Positions 16,136 through 24,237 of a stretch of DNA of 36,452 bases are shown one piece after another. Location: NCBI GenBank assembly GCA_043782425.1, contig JAYWAM010000205.1, positions 1 to 36,452 on the forward strand, read 5' to 3'. The stretch is from JAYWAM01 sp043782425. GTDB lineage: Bacteria > Pseudomonadota > Gammaproteobacteria > Burkholderiales > Usitatibacteraceae. The position numbers and the translations under genes are program-made. The notes beneath the pieces are model-generated. The model worked only from the letters and a program-made list of their open reading frames with translations. It was not told where the DNA came from and searched no databases. How positions within the stretch are numbered: the stretch's first letter is position 1; each line of letters starts with the position of its first letter.

Positions 16136-16873
16136 ATGCGTATCGCCATTGTTACAGACATACACGGAAATCTACCTGCGCTTGAGGCGGTCGTCAGGGA
16201 TATGGGTCGCCGTAGTGTTGATGCTGTTGTGAATCTCGGGGACAGCTTGTCCGGCCCTCTGCTGCCGCTTGAGACGGCGCAATTCTTGATGACACAAGAC
16301 TGGGTGCACCTTGCCGGAAACCACGAACGTCAGATTCTCACACAAGGCCCTGGCCAAAGGGGCGCCTCCGACGAATTCGCGCACTCACAGCTTACTGCGA
16401 AAGAATTGGAATGGATTGCCTCACTCAGACCGAGCATTCAGTACAGCCCGGAAGTGTTTCTGTGTCACGCAACCCCAAGCAGTGATGTCGAGTATTTTCT
16501 CGAAACGGTTGACCCCACTCACGTCCGCGCCGCCACACAGCTTGAGGTTGACGCGCGCCTTGGCGAAGTTGCAGCACAACTCATCGCATGCGGGCATACG
16601 CATGTGCCACGCACTATGCGCGCATCGACCGGCCAGTTAATCGTCAACCCGGGTAGCGTTGGCCTGCAAGCCTACGACGACAACCATCCTCATCCGCACA
16701 ACATCGAGACGGGCTCGCCAGATGCGCGCTACGCCATTGTTGAGCGAGTGGCTGATAGGTGGGTCTCCACTCTCATTGCAGCGCCCTACCCTTACCAAGC
16801 AATGGCGAAGCTTGCATTGACGCGCCAAAGGCAAGACTGGGCGCATGCTCTTTCAACCGGGCGCATGTCGTGA
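16136..16873 (+). CDS. Metallophosphoesterase, YfcE/MJ0936 type
   Basis: A 245-residue calcineurin-like phosphoesterase. The metal-binding blocks are all present: DIHGN (residues 8-12), NLGDSLSG, AGNHER, FLCHATP and CGHTHVP, then the NPGSVGLQ motif of the phosphodiesterase subgroup. The likely activity is hydrolysis of small phosphodiesters or phosphomonoesters; the substrate is unknown. It has no signal peptide. The 200 bases upstream hold no gene and no good ribosome binding site was seen. The stop lies eight bases before a MITE copy. Confidence 0.88.
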   Translation: MRIAIVTDIHGNLPALEAVVRDMGRRSVDAVVNLGDSLSGPLLPLETAQFLMTQDWVHLAGNHERQILTQGPGQRGASDEFAHSQLTAKELEWIASLRPSIQYSPEVFLCHATPSSDVEYFLETVDPTHVRAATQLEVDARLGEVAAQLIACGHTHVPRTMRASTGQLIVNPGSVGLQAYDDNHPHPHNIETGSPDARYAIVERVADRWVSTLIAAPYPYQAMAKLALTRQRQDWAHALSTGRMS

Positions 16874-16880
16874 ACCCTGC

Positions 16881-17034
16881 TATTGAGCGTTTCCTAATTC
16901 ACGACAGTTTCTTGACGCCACCACCCCCTCACCCCGACCCTCTCCCCCGTTCCGGTGGAGAGGGAGAAAACCCCCTCTCCCGCTTGGGCGGGAGAGGGTC
17001 GGGGTGAGGGTGGGGCTGTCACAAATTAGGGAAT
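16881..17034. mobile_element. MITE-like palindromic repeat, copy 2 (inverted)
   Basis: Same element as at 3873-4026 in the opposite orientation: it opens TATTGAGCGTTTCCTAATT, passes through the two GC-rich hairpins, and closes CTGTCACAAATTAGGGAAT. It is almost the same length as copy 1 and shows high identity by eye across both ends. It lies eight bases after the phosphoesterase stop, where it may act as a 3' hairpin. No target duplication could be fixed with confidence. Confidence 0.8.
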
Positions 17035-17207
17035 AATCCATCCATCATCGTTCGATTTCGTGGGACAGGACGCAGATAACTTGATGGTAAAGACTACCTC
17101 TGATGCTAATTCATAAGAATGCACTATCCGCCACATCCTGGGAAAATCTTTAATATCTCTTTACAGAGGGCGGCGCAGAATCGCACCGACACGGAACTGG
17201 ATAGTAC

Positions 17208-17723
17208 ATGGCGCGCATCGGCATACGTATTGCGAACGCAGTAGGACTTTCCCTCTTCGGAGAGCCGCTGTCGCCCGTTCAGTTTCCATGCGCAGAGTGG
17301 GAGCTTCGCGGACCACAGATCGCAATCGACGGTGAGACCGAGACCCTGGTGCTAACCATTCGCGATATCCGTTATCGAAGATTGAGGGGGCAATTGTCGA
17401 TCAAGCTTATTGCTGGTCGCACAACTATCCACTGGCGAACAAGGCTATCCGGGGGCGAGTTCGTTGCTGATCGGCCAATCTTAATTTCCGGCGAGTTCCT
17501 GCGCGGACCTCTCGTTCTTGGACGCCTTTGCTGCAACAACGAGGAAACGAAGCTCATACAAAGTTTTCTGCTACGGCAGCGCCCTTCCGGCAGCGGCGAC
17601 GCCGACCCACTATTTGCTACATCGCCTCGCAGTCCCGCTGGCAGCCCACGAGGTGGAGAGGCAGCGCTGTCTGCTTTCAAGCAGGACTGCCGCTGGGGCG
17701 CGACAACCACTCAGCTCTGTTGA
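17208..17723 (+). CDS. Hypothetical protein, doubtful C-terminus
   Basis: A 171-residue frame that I do not recognise. The first 110 residues look protein-like, with alternating beta-strand patterns such as TETLVLTIRDIRYRRL and QLSIKLIAG. From about residue 118 the sequence becomes Arg/Ser/Gly/Pro-rich and low in information, as if the natural reading frame had been lost or the real gene ended earlier. It sits between a MITE and three acetyltransferase genes. There is no ribosome binding site of note. Confidence 0.4.
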   Translation: MARIGIRIANAVGLSLFGEPLSPVQFPCAEWELRGPQIAIDGETETLVLTIRDIRYRRLRGQLSIKLIAGRTTIHWRTRLSGGEFVADRPILISGEFLRGPLVLGRLCCNNEETKLIQSFLLRQRPSGSGDADPLFATSPRSPAGSPRGGEAALSAFKQDCRWGATTTQLC

Positions 17724-17731
17724 GATCGCGT

Positions 17732-18253
17732 ATGCACATCATCAAAACTGCCAGCTTCACGCTTGAACCGCAGACCGCCGCCAACGCCGAGCAGATGTTT
17801 GTAGTTCTCAGCGACCCGGCGATTTACCAATACGAAAACGAAGCACCACCTTCCATCGAATGGTTGCGCGCCCGGTTCACAAAGCTCGAAGCAAGGCGCT
17901 CCCCGGACGGGCAGGAGCAATGGCTCAACTGGGTCATACGTCTTCCCACGTCTGAGCTCATCGGTTATGTTCAAGCCACGGTGCGCTCGAACGGTCTCGC
18001 GGGCATTGCCTATGAACTGTCAAGCGCGTACTGGGGTCGCGGTCTTGCAAGCCAAGCTGTTCAAGCAATGATCGCCGAGCTAGAAAAGCGCTACCAAGTT
18101 CACAGCCTGTTTGCTGTACTCAAGCGCGAGAATCAGCGCTCAAGGCGTTTGCTTGATCGTCTGGGTTTTACTCTGGCGTCGCCTGACGAGCACATCAAGC
18201 TCGAAGTGGAGCTTGGAGAGTTGCTCATGCAGCGGGAGCTCCAGCGCGCATGA
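17732..18253 (+). CDS. GNAT-family N-acetyltransferase (RimJ-like)
   Basis: A 173-residue acetyl-CoA-dependent acyltransferase. The start MHIIKTASFTLEPQTAANAEQMF is the typical RimJ/RimL opening. The acetyl-CoA loop region reads AYELSSAYWGRGLASQAVQAMI, with the Q/RxxGxG/A pattern as WGRGLA. Motif B reads ENQRSRRLLDRLGF. The start at 17732 is chosen because the long upstream extension is low-complexity and overlaps another frame. The substrate is unknown. It is the first of three different GNAT genes in a row. Confidence 0.87.
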   Translation: MHIIKTASFTLEPQTAANAEQMFVVLSDPAIYQYENEAPPSIEWLRARFTKLEARRSPDGQEQWLNWVIRLPTSELIGYVQATVRSNGLAGIAYELSSAYWGRGLASQAVQAMIAELEKRYQVHSLFAVLKRENQRSRRLLDRLGFTLASPDEHIKLEVELGELLMQRELQRA

Positions 18254-18309
18254 AACAGCCAACTGCTCCTGGCGCGGCGGCAGCTCATGTCAATGTTAAG
18301 CAACAGACG

Positions 18310-18792
18310 ATGTTGCGTACCCGACCGCTGCTTCCCCAAGACCAAGCGCTACTCTGGGAGTGGCTCCACGTGGCGCTGTGGGATCCTCCCCCCGCACCAT
18401 TGCGACCGAAGGAAGTACTGGACAATCCGCATGTTCGTATCTATGCAGAGTCCTGGGGTCAGCCTGGCGATGTTGGGGTTGTTGCTGAGTTAACGAATGA
18501 ATCCTTACCCATCGGCGCCTGCTGGATGCGGCGCTTACCAAATGGAGTGGGGTTGGCGTCACTGGATGAAACCACGCCACAACTTGGAATCGCTTTACTC
18601 CCTCGCTTCCAGCACAAAGGTTATGGCTATCCTCTTATGCTCGCGGCACTTAAGGCCGCCCGAGCAGCGGGCTACAGGCAGGTCTCTCTTACCGTCCATC
18701 CTCAGAATCCAGCTATTTCGATGTATGAGCACTGTGGATTTGAGAAGGTAGAAATACGAAACTCCTACCATCTAATGGTCGTGAAACTGTGA
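18310..18792 (+). CDS. GNAT-family N-acetyltransferase
   Basis: A 160-residue GNAT beginning MLRTRPLLPQDQALLWEWLH. Core blocks are LGIALLPRFQHKGYGYPLMLAAL (acetyl-CoA loop as HKGYGYP) and VSLTVHPQNPAISMYEHCGFEKV, the usual N-P-A-x-x-x-Y-x-x-x-G-F motif B. The frame is open further upstream, but the family start and the previous gene's stop favour 18310. It is clearly unlike the GNATs on either side, so this is not a simple tandem duplication. The substrate is unknown. Confidence 0.86.
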   Translation: MLRTRPLLPQDQALLWEWLHVALWDPPPAPLRPKEVLDNPHVRIYAESWGQPGDVGVVAELTNESLPIGACWMRRLPNGVGLASLDETTPQLGIALLPRFQHKGYGYPLMLAALKAARAAGYRQVSLTVHPQNPAISMYEHCGFEKVEIRNSYHLMVVKL

Positions 18793-18898
18793 CCCCTCGC
18801 GCCACACTGGCCTCCCGCAAGCGCGCGGCGGGACGGGTGCGATTCAAACTGATGTGGCAGCGTGCATAAGCCACTTGCTTGATGCCATGAGACCAGGC

Positions 18899-18967
18899 GT
18901 AGGGCGGACTTGTCCGCCGCATCGTGCCAGAGAAGCGCTGGAGGTTTGGCGGACAAGTCCGCCCTAC
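18899..18967. repeat. 20 bp perfect inverted repeat, GTAGGG...CCCTAC family
   Basis: The arms 18899-18918 and 18948-18967 are exact reverse complements, and each is itself a hairpin (GGCGGACTTGTCCGCC). The outer ends match those of the element at 9098-9176. The 30 bases between arms contain no gene. The surrounding 18793-19079 gap shows nothing else except the ribosome binding site of the next gene. Confidence 0.75.
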
Positions 18968-19079
18968 GCGGCGCCATTTCCTCTTTCCATTCCGTGAGGG
19001 GAACGTGCGGTAGGCTTATTCCACTTCAGTTAGAATCGCACCCCGGGGCGATAGTTTAGCCAACAAGGACTTTCCGAAA

Positions 19080-19514
19080 ATGTATGAAGTGCGTGCCGCC
19101 ACGTCTGCCGATGCACATGCGGTGCAGGACATTTTTGCATGGTGCATCGCCACGGCAGACTGGCTGCCTGAGCAGGTACGCGCCGCCGTGGATTTCGCCC
19201 ATGTATCCGCAGGAGAAGTTGTTCATGTTGCAGTTGCGCATAACGGCGCGGTTTTGGGTTTTGTCTCGGTGTTTACACCCGAATCGTTCGTGCATCACCT
19301 CTATGTGCACCCCGACGCTCAAGGTTGCGGCATTGGCCGCCTCTTGCTGTCGTCGCTCGAACAATGGCTTTGCGTTCCTTGGCGGCTCAAGTGTGTGCGC
19401 GCCAATCAACGCGCCCTCGATTTCTATCTTGGTCTTGGTTGGCGCGAGGTCGCCTGCGGAGAATCTGAGGATGGCCCGTACGCTGTCCTCGAATGGGGCG
19501 ATGGCGGCCCATAA
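19080..19514 (+). CDS. GNAT-family N-acetyltransferase
   Basis: A 144-residue GNAT with MYEVRAATSADAHAVQDIF at the start. The acetyl-CoA site reads LYVHPDAQGCGIGRLLLSSLE (the Q-x-x-G-x-G type) and motif B reads RANQRALDFYLGLGWREV. AAGGAC ten bases upstream supports the start. It converges on the LysE gene with 33 bases between stops. Its substrate cannot be inferred. Confidence 0.88.
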   Translation: MYEVRAATSADAHAVQDIFAWCIATADWLPEQVRAAVDFAHVSAGEVVHVAVAHNGAVLGFVSVFTPESFVHHLYVHPDAQGCGIGRLLLSSLEQWLCVPWRLKCVRANQRALDFYLGLGWREVACGESEDGPYAVLEWGDGGP

Positions 19515-19547
19515 ACCAGCCCGTGAACAAGCGCGCTCCAGGCAAGC

Positions 19548-20186
19548 TCAAGCATTTCTTCGTTGTTCAAACGCGAGGCGAACAGCCAACGCCGCCAAGA
19601 CGAAGCCCATGAAGTAGCGCTGAACTGCGAGCCATGTTGGATTGCGCGAAAACCACGACGCAATGCCAGCAGCAGAGAGCGCAATGAGCAGGTTGATCGA
19701 AAAACTTACGCTAATCTGCGTCAGGCCAAGCACTATGCTCTGGACAAAGACGGAGCCATGCTGTGAAGAAATAAATTGCGGAAAAATAGCGAGATAAAAC
19801 ACCGCAATTTTCGGATTGAGCACATTCGTGAGAAAGCCCATCAAGAAAAGCTTCGAGGTTGAATCAATCGGAAGGTCTTTGGCTTCAAATGGCGAGCGGG
19901 CGCCGGGCCTAACGGCTTGCCATGCCAGCCACAGCAAGTACAGCGCGCCAGCCCATTTAAGCACTTCGTAGGCAAGAGGCACAGCAAGGAACAGCGCTGT
20001 CAACCCAATAGCAGCCGCAAACATGTGCACGAGGAAGCCGGCAATCACACCGAATAGCGAGATGACGCCCGCTTTGCGCCCCTGACTGATGGAGCGCGAA
20101 ATCAAATAAATCATGTTCGGGCCGGGCGTTAACACCATCATCAGTGCAGCGCCTGCAAACAGAAAGAGTTCATTGAGTGGAATCAT
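19548..20186 (-). CDS. LysE/RhtB-family amino acid exporter
   Basis: A 212-residue inner-membrane protein with six hydrophobic segments. The family N-terminus ALMMVLTPGPNMIYLISRSI is followed by GVISLFGVIAGFLVH and GFLTNVLNPKIAVFYLAIFPQF, all characteristic of RhtB-type homoserine/threonine exporters. The start at 20186 is fixed by GGAGA seven bases upstream. It follows the PaiB-like regulator on the same strand with about 43 bases between them, so the two may be co-transcribed. Confidence 0.92.
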   Translation of the reverse strand: MIPLNELFLFAGAALMMVLTPGPNMIYLISRSISQGRKAGVISLFGVIAGFLVHMFAAAIGLTALFLAVPLAYEVLKWAGALYLLWLAWQAVRPGARSPFEAKDLPIDSTSKLFLMGFLTNVLNPKIAVFYLAIFPQFISSQHGSVFVQSIVLGLTQISVSFSINLLIALSAAGIASWFSRNPTWLAVQRYFMGFVLAALAVRLAFEQRRNA

Positions 20187-20229
20187 GTGGTCTCCATGAA
20201 GGCAAAACAAAGTAAAGGGGCTTTGCACT

Positions 20230-20889
20230 TCATGATTTGGAAATGGTTTTAGCCCCGGCGACATGCTGATTGACAAGCGCGGCCATTTCCTGCGACGGCG
20301 CGTTGCCGCGCGCGAGCAGCCCTGCAACAACGCCGAGTTTGTCGGGCTCAGGCCGGTTCTGGCTGACCTTCCACTTGCCGACAAGCTTTGCGATGGGGAT
20401 TTCAATTCCCACGATGGCTTGCAGCAAGCGCTCGACATAGTCTTGCGGAGCGTCAGAGACCTTCCAGGGAAGCGCCTGTTCAGCTTCTTGTGTGTCGGTG
20501 AGTTGGTTGACATGCTGAAGCAGCCACTCACGATCTTCGATAGCGCGCGGCAAACCGTGGGCATGGACTACAACGTAGTTCCAAGTTGGCACCGCCTTGC
20601 CGTGCGCATGCTTGCTGGGATACCAGGACGGTGTGATGTACGTTTCGACGCCTTGGAACACCAGCACGGAATTGACGCTCGTGGAAAACGACTGCCACAC
20701 ACGGTTGGCCCTGGCGACGTGGCCGACCAGCGTGCCAAGCTCTCCGCGCGCCGGGTCGAGCAGGAACGGAATGTGGTTCACGATTAATTCCCCGTCGCCC
20801 TGGGTCACCCACGTGGCCAGCGGATGCGCCTTGATGAGGGAATGCAGAACAGTGATATCTGATTCTTCGTGATGCTTGGGAACGTACAT
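20230..20889 (-). CDS. FMN-binding negative transcriptional regulator, PaiB family
   Basis: A 219-residue protein of the split-barrel flavin-binding fold. It starts MYVPKHHEESD, a typical PaiB opening, and has HPLATWVTQGDGELIVNHIPF, ETYITPSWYPSKHAHGKAVPTWNY and IVGIEIPIAKLVGKWKVSQNR, all strong family signatures. PaiB in Bacillus represses sporulation and protease genes; in proteobacteria the role is unclear and a flavin or haem-related enzyme is possible. It lies immediately upstream of the LysE exporter. The 124 bases before it hold a small CGGCGT/ACGCCG hairpin only. Confidence 0.92.
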   Translation of the reverse strand: MYVPKHHEESDITVLHSLIKAHPLATWVTQGDGELIVNHIPFLLDPARGELGTLVGHVARANRVWQSFSTSVNSVLVFQGVETYITPSWYPSKHAHGKAVPTWNYVVVHAHGLPRAIEDREWLLQHVNQLTDTQEAEQALPWKVSDAPQDYVERLLQAIVGIEIPIAKLVGKWKVSQNRPEPDKLGVVAGLLARGNAPSQEMAALVNQHVAGAKTISKS

Positions 20890-21013
20890 GCAGGCTCCAG
20901 GTGTAGTTCAGGGGGGCACGTAAATTATTATGCGGCGTCACACGCCGTTATGGACAAAAAAATGCACAAGCATGTTTCGTGTGGCGTGCGCTCAACGACG
21001 CGCTGGCCTGAAT

Positions 21014-21805
21014 TCACCGACCCACCAGCACAGGGGTATTGCCCTGCACTATCACGCAGTTTTTACTTTCTTTGCACGCTTCGGAATAGCGCTTGATGGA
21101 TTCCAATTGTACGAACTGTGCTGCATCAAGCTTCATCTGTTCACGGTAGGCATTGTCTGCATGGGCTCGACTTTGCTCGGCTTGCAATCTTGAATCTTCC
21201 GATAACTTGCGCTGCCCTTCAGTCTTCACGCGTTGCTGTTGAATGGCTGTATTGTTCATTTCAGCAATCACAGCAGGATCAGGAAGAGCCTTGCCCATGT
21301 TGACGTTGATAAGTGAGACGTGCAGCCCAGTAGTTTCGATGTGCTTTCTAAACTGCCCGGCAATTTCTTTTTCTATACTGGCAAGTGTAGCCGGATCGGT
21401 CATGATTGCAGTCATCTGGTATTTTTTCGTTACGTCACGCACGATGGTGCGGTATTGCTCTTTCAGGTTGTGCTCATACCAGTCTTTGTAGCCGAATTTC
21501 TTCACCAGTTCAGCCGGGTCTTTCCATTGCAGCACGATGTAACTGGCATAGTTGATGAAATTGTTGTCATTAGTCGCTAAATGCTCAAGCGGTTCGTTAT
21601 ATTTCATCGGCGTCAAAGCGACGGGTACGCCGCGGGTGGACCACCAATACCATGACAGTCCGGGCTTCTGTGTTTCATCGCGTACCCCGCCATGACCAAA
21701 GAACCAGGGGTTATCGACGATAACAGTTTCACTACCCGGTTCTGTGGTGACTGAAGAACACCCGGAAATCAATGCAGCAAAAACAAGAGCGAGTAGCATT
21801 TTCAT
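21014..21805 (-). CDS. SPFH/Band 7-like lipoprotein
   Basis: A 263-residue protein with a lipoprotein signal peptide: hydrophobic core then LISGC, so Cys16 would be lipidated. The middle (about residues 60-215) resembles an SPFH (prohibitin/HflK) domain. It has YIVLQWKDPAELV, YRTIVRDVTKKY and an ETTGLHVSLINVNMGKALPDPAVIAEMN region followed by a Gln/Arg/Glu/Ala-rich coiled coil. The C-terminus has two Cys in SEACKESKNCVIV and then IVQGNTPVLVGR. SPFH proteins scaffold membrane complexes; this one is probably anchored as a lipoprotein in the periplasm. The partner is unknown. Confidence 0.82.
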   Translation of the reverse strand: MKMLLALVFAALISGCSSVTTEPGSETVIVDNPWFFGHGGVRDETQKPGLSWYWWSTRGVPVALTPMKYNEPLEHLATNDNNFINYASYIVLQWKDPAELVKKFGYKDWYEHNLKEQYRTIVRDVTKKYQMTAIMTDPATLASIEKEIAGQFRKHIETTGLHVSLINVNMGKALPDPAVIAEMNNTAIQQQRVKTEGQRKLSEDSRLQAEQSRAHADNAYREQMKLDAAQFVQLESIKRYSEACKESKNCVIVQGNTPVLVGR

Positions 21806-21835
21806 ATTAAATCTCCTTTGAAGTTACGCCGTTTA

Positions 21836-22795
21836 CTAAAATGACTTATTAAGCACACTTGCGAAGACCTCCCTGTCGATGTTTCCGCCTGAAATAACTA
21901 CGGCGATTTTACGGCCAGCATTGCGAGTTTTGTCCTGTAGCGCCGCCGCTATCGCCGCCGCGCCCGCACCCTCGCTAACGTTGTGGGTGCACTCGAAAAT
22001 CGTACGAATCGCCTCAGCAACTTCGAGGTCAGTTACTTCAACAATGCGCTCCACGCCTTGCCAGATTACCTCCAGCGCCTCGGGGTTGGGCGTACGAACT
22101 GCCATGCCGTCAGCCAACCGGGTAGACACCGGTGAATCAACTGGTTGTTTCCTGGCGAAGGATTCAGAGTAAGCGCGAGCGTGAGATGACACAACGCCGA
22201 CGACTTCTGTCTTGAGTCCCAGCGCGTTCCGCGCGGCCAACATGGCGCAAATGCCCGAGCCTAAGCCAATAGGAACGTAAACAGTTTGCAGATCATGCAC
22301 GGCTCGCAACAGCTCAACGCAGTAACTTGCTACGCCCGCGACCAAGAGGTGATGATAGGACGGAACCATATGTAGATTTCTTTCCTGCGCGAGAGTCTCA
22401 GCGTGTTCTTTCGCTGATTGGAAATCATCCCCATACTCGAGCAACTGGACTCCAAGAGCACGCATCGCGGCATTCTTCTCGATGCTGTTGCCATGGGGTA
22501 CAACGATACTTGCCGGGATGCCATAACGTTGCGCAGCAAGGCCAACCGATTGCCCGTGATTGCCGCGCGTAGCGGCAATCACGCCCTTCGCACGGCTGTT
22601 TTTTGCCAGACCAGAGAAATAGACAAGCCCTCCGCGAACCTTAAAAGCGCCGACAGCCGTATGGTTTTCGTGTTTAACCCATACTTCGGTTCCCAAGCGC
22701 TCACAAAGAAGAGGCCAACAGTACTGCGGAGTGGCCGGCATTGCCGAGTAAACAATTTTCGCGGCGGCCTCGATTTCGCTGATAGTCGGAAGCAT
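21836..22795 (-). CDS. Threonine/serine dehydratase-like PLP enzyme (fold type II)
   Basis: A 319-residue protein related to IlvA/TdcB but without the regulatory ACT domain. The PLP lysine is K52 in HTAVGAFKVRGG. The phosphate-binding and active-site segments AATRGNHGQSVG, GLGSGICA and SGGNID are present. It may deaminate threonine or serine, or act on hydroxyaspartate; the exact substrate is not certain. The start MLPTISEIEAAAKIVYSAM was preferred over an ATG nine codons upstream because it matches the family start, although neither has a good ribosome binding site. Confidence 0.85.
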   Translation of the reverse strand: MLPTISEIEAAAKIVYSAMPATPQYCWPLLCERLGTEVWVKHENHTAVGAFKVRGGLVYFSGLAKNSRAKGVIAATRGNHGQSVGLAAQRYGIPASIVVPHGNSIEKNAAMRALGVQLLEYGDDFQSAKEHAETLAQERNLHMVPSYHHLLVAGVASYCVELLRAVHDLQTVYVPIGLGSGICAMLAARNALGLKTEVVGVVSSHARAYSESFARKQPVDSPVSTRLADGMAVRTPNPEALEVIWQGVERIVEVTDLEVAEAIRTIFECTHNVSEGAGAAAIAAALQDKTRNAGRKIAVVISGGNIDREVFASVLNKSF

Positions 22796-22828
22796 GGTGG
22801 ATTTGGCCTGGCAAACAAACAATGCAAT

Positions 22829-23254
22829 TCAGGCATCTCTCCAGAAACGTTCCATCGCGATGAAGATGTAAGAGGCAGACCACCCAATTAACAAAAGGCC
22901 GTTAAGAACTTCCGAGCCTGCCAGCAATCGCAACACTCCCCCAGGAACGACATCCCCGTATCCAAGCGACGAGTAGGTTTCGGCAGAAAAATACAGACAT
23001 CGAGTCAGAGTAATGTTGCTGGTATCACCCAGTGTACCAACGTCAAAATATTGGACAAGTAAGTAGATCGCAACAGCATACAGAAATATTTCCACAGCAT
23101 GAGCGCAGAATGCCCCGAAGATGACAACAATGAGTTTGGCTCGTGCCGGTATGCCGAGAGCCGGGAGCCACAAAGTCAAGGTGCGCAGAACTTCATAATG
23201 AATGACTGTTGTCAGCACGAGAAGCACAACGCAGAAGAGGCTAACCAATAGCAC
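22829..23254 (-). CDS. Small two-pore-helix K+ channel-like membrane protein
   Basis: A 141-residue integral membrane protein with about four hydrophobic stretches. Between the last two is YSSLGYGDVVPGG, matching the K+ channel selectivity filter (TxGYGD type), so an Ion_trans_2 pore is likely. There is no cytoplasmic RCK or cyclic-nucleotide domain. It lies upstream of the dehydratase gene on the same strand, 33 bases away. The transported ion is inferred from the filter only. Confidence 0.8.
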   Translation of the reverse strand: MLLVSLFCVVLLVLTTVIHYEVLRTLTLWLPALGIPARAKLIVVIFGAFCAHAVEIFLYAVAIYLLVQYFDVGTLGDTSNITLTRCLYFSAETYSSLGYGDVVPGGVLRLLAGSEVLNGLLLIGWSASYIFIAMERFWRDA

Positions 23255-23502
23255 TGTTTTCTCCCGGGCAAATATAAAATCGGACCATTAATGTGACTGA
23301 TCGAAGAATCTTCCTCACGAACGTTATCCCTAGCGTAACATTGAGAGGCAGCCCGCTTCTGCGGCTGTCTCACTCGCATTTTGGCTAGACGATATACCTC
23401 TTAGCCAATGAAAATTTATGCGCCAGGCAAGTTAAATTTTTGCGACTGCGGACAATCAAGTTGGTTGAGCTAGCGTTCCGACCCTTCGTTCTCAATTGTA
23501 AT

Positions 23503-23676
23503 TTATAGTTGGATGCGTTTCACCTGCTTCTGCTCTGGCACGGATTGTTCCTGTTTGGCCCTCCTGCCAGGCGGCGGAGCAACTGGAGGAGGGAAGCCAA
23601 GAAATACCATGACAAAGAATATTGGCAACAAGAGGTAGAAAAGCGGTCTTTTCCAATGAAGCTTGAGTCTCATCAT
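23503..23676 (-). CDS. Small Pro-rich single-pass membrane protein (57 residues)
   Basis: A short frame that reads MMRLKLHWKRP, then a hydrophobic helix LFYLLLPIFFVMVFLG, then PPPVAPPPGRRAKQ and a charged tail rich in Gln, Glu and Lys. That is a basic start, one transmembrane helix and a proline hinge, an organisation seen in genuine small membrane proteins and unlikely by chance. No strong ribosome binding site is seen. The 23255-23502 stretch beyond it holds no gene I can support, only a GAGA/TCTC-flanked hairpin near 23342-23371. Confidence 0.45.
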   Translation of the reverse strand: MMRLKLHWKRPLFYLLLPIFFVMVFLGFPPPVAPPPGRRAKQEQSVPEQKQVKRIQL

Positions 23677-23778
23677 CGCCCATAGGTGGGGCCGAGCAAG
23701 CGGTATTCAAGTTGGCAAATACCGTGCAGTTGAGAACACCGCGCACCGATACCTCACCTACATATCTAACGTTTACCT

Positions 23779-24237
23779 TCAGCGGCGCGCTGCTTTTGCG
23801 TGCCCGGCGGAAGGCTTGGCAGGATCTTCTGCTTTTCTATTTTCTTTCCGAATAACAAGTTTCAGACCGGACCACACAGCATCGACAGCGCATACCTTTA
23901 TATCAACCAGGCCCAAATGAAGTGCAAGCTTCCTTATTGTGTCTTCCGTTATGTCAGTTGGCACTTTAGCCGATTTTTTTGGCCAAGATACCCAGATCAT
24001 TCCATTTTGCTTAATCCTGGGAAGAGAAGCGCGGAGCATCTTTGTCAGATGAACTTCCTGCGTAGAGAAGATATGAACGATATCTACGCCATCGGATATG
24101 CGTGATAGGACCTTGACCCCTTCCGGTAGCGGTGAAGCAAGTTGCAAAAACTCTTTCGGTGCATCGACGAGAAACAGCTTCGATCCTTCCTTGATTCCGA
24201 GCTTCTTTACGAGCGGCGTTTCAGAATATCCAGCCAT
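23779..24237 (-). CDS. DUF3052 family protein
   Basis: A 152-residue soluble protein starting MAGYSETPLVKKLGIKEG. It continues through a VDAPKEFLQLASPLPEGVKV segment and a WVSWPKKSAKVPTDITEDTIRKLAL segment that are characteristic of DUF3052. The C-terminus is Lys/Arg/Ala-rich. The start at 24237 fits the family; the longer upstream frame runs into a truncated hydrolase. Function unknown. The gene joins directly onto that fragment, suggesting a recombination junction. Confidence 0.8.
   Translation of the reverse strand: MAGYSETPLVKKLGIKEGSKLFLVDAPKEFLQLASPLPEGVKVLSRISDGVDIVHIFSTQEVHLTKMLRASLPRIKQNGMIWVSWPKKSAKVPTDITEDTIRKLALHLGLVDIKVCAVDAVWSGLKLVIRKENRKAEDPAKPSAGHAKAARR

Noticed and set aside
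18257..18301. attC-like pair AGCCAAC ... GTTAAGC between two GNAT genes
   Set aside because: Only 45 bases long, and the two heptamers pair only over AAC/GTT; too weak to list as a site.
20925..20950. Rho-independent terminator of the SPFH lipoprotein gene
   Set aside because: The CGGCGT/ACGCCG stem is short and is not followed by a T run on the minus strand.
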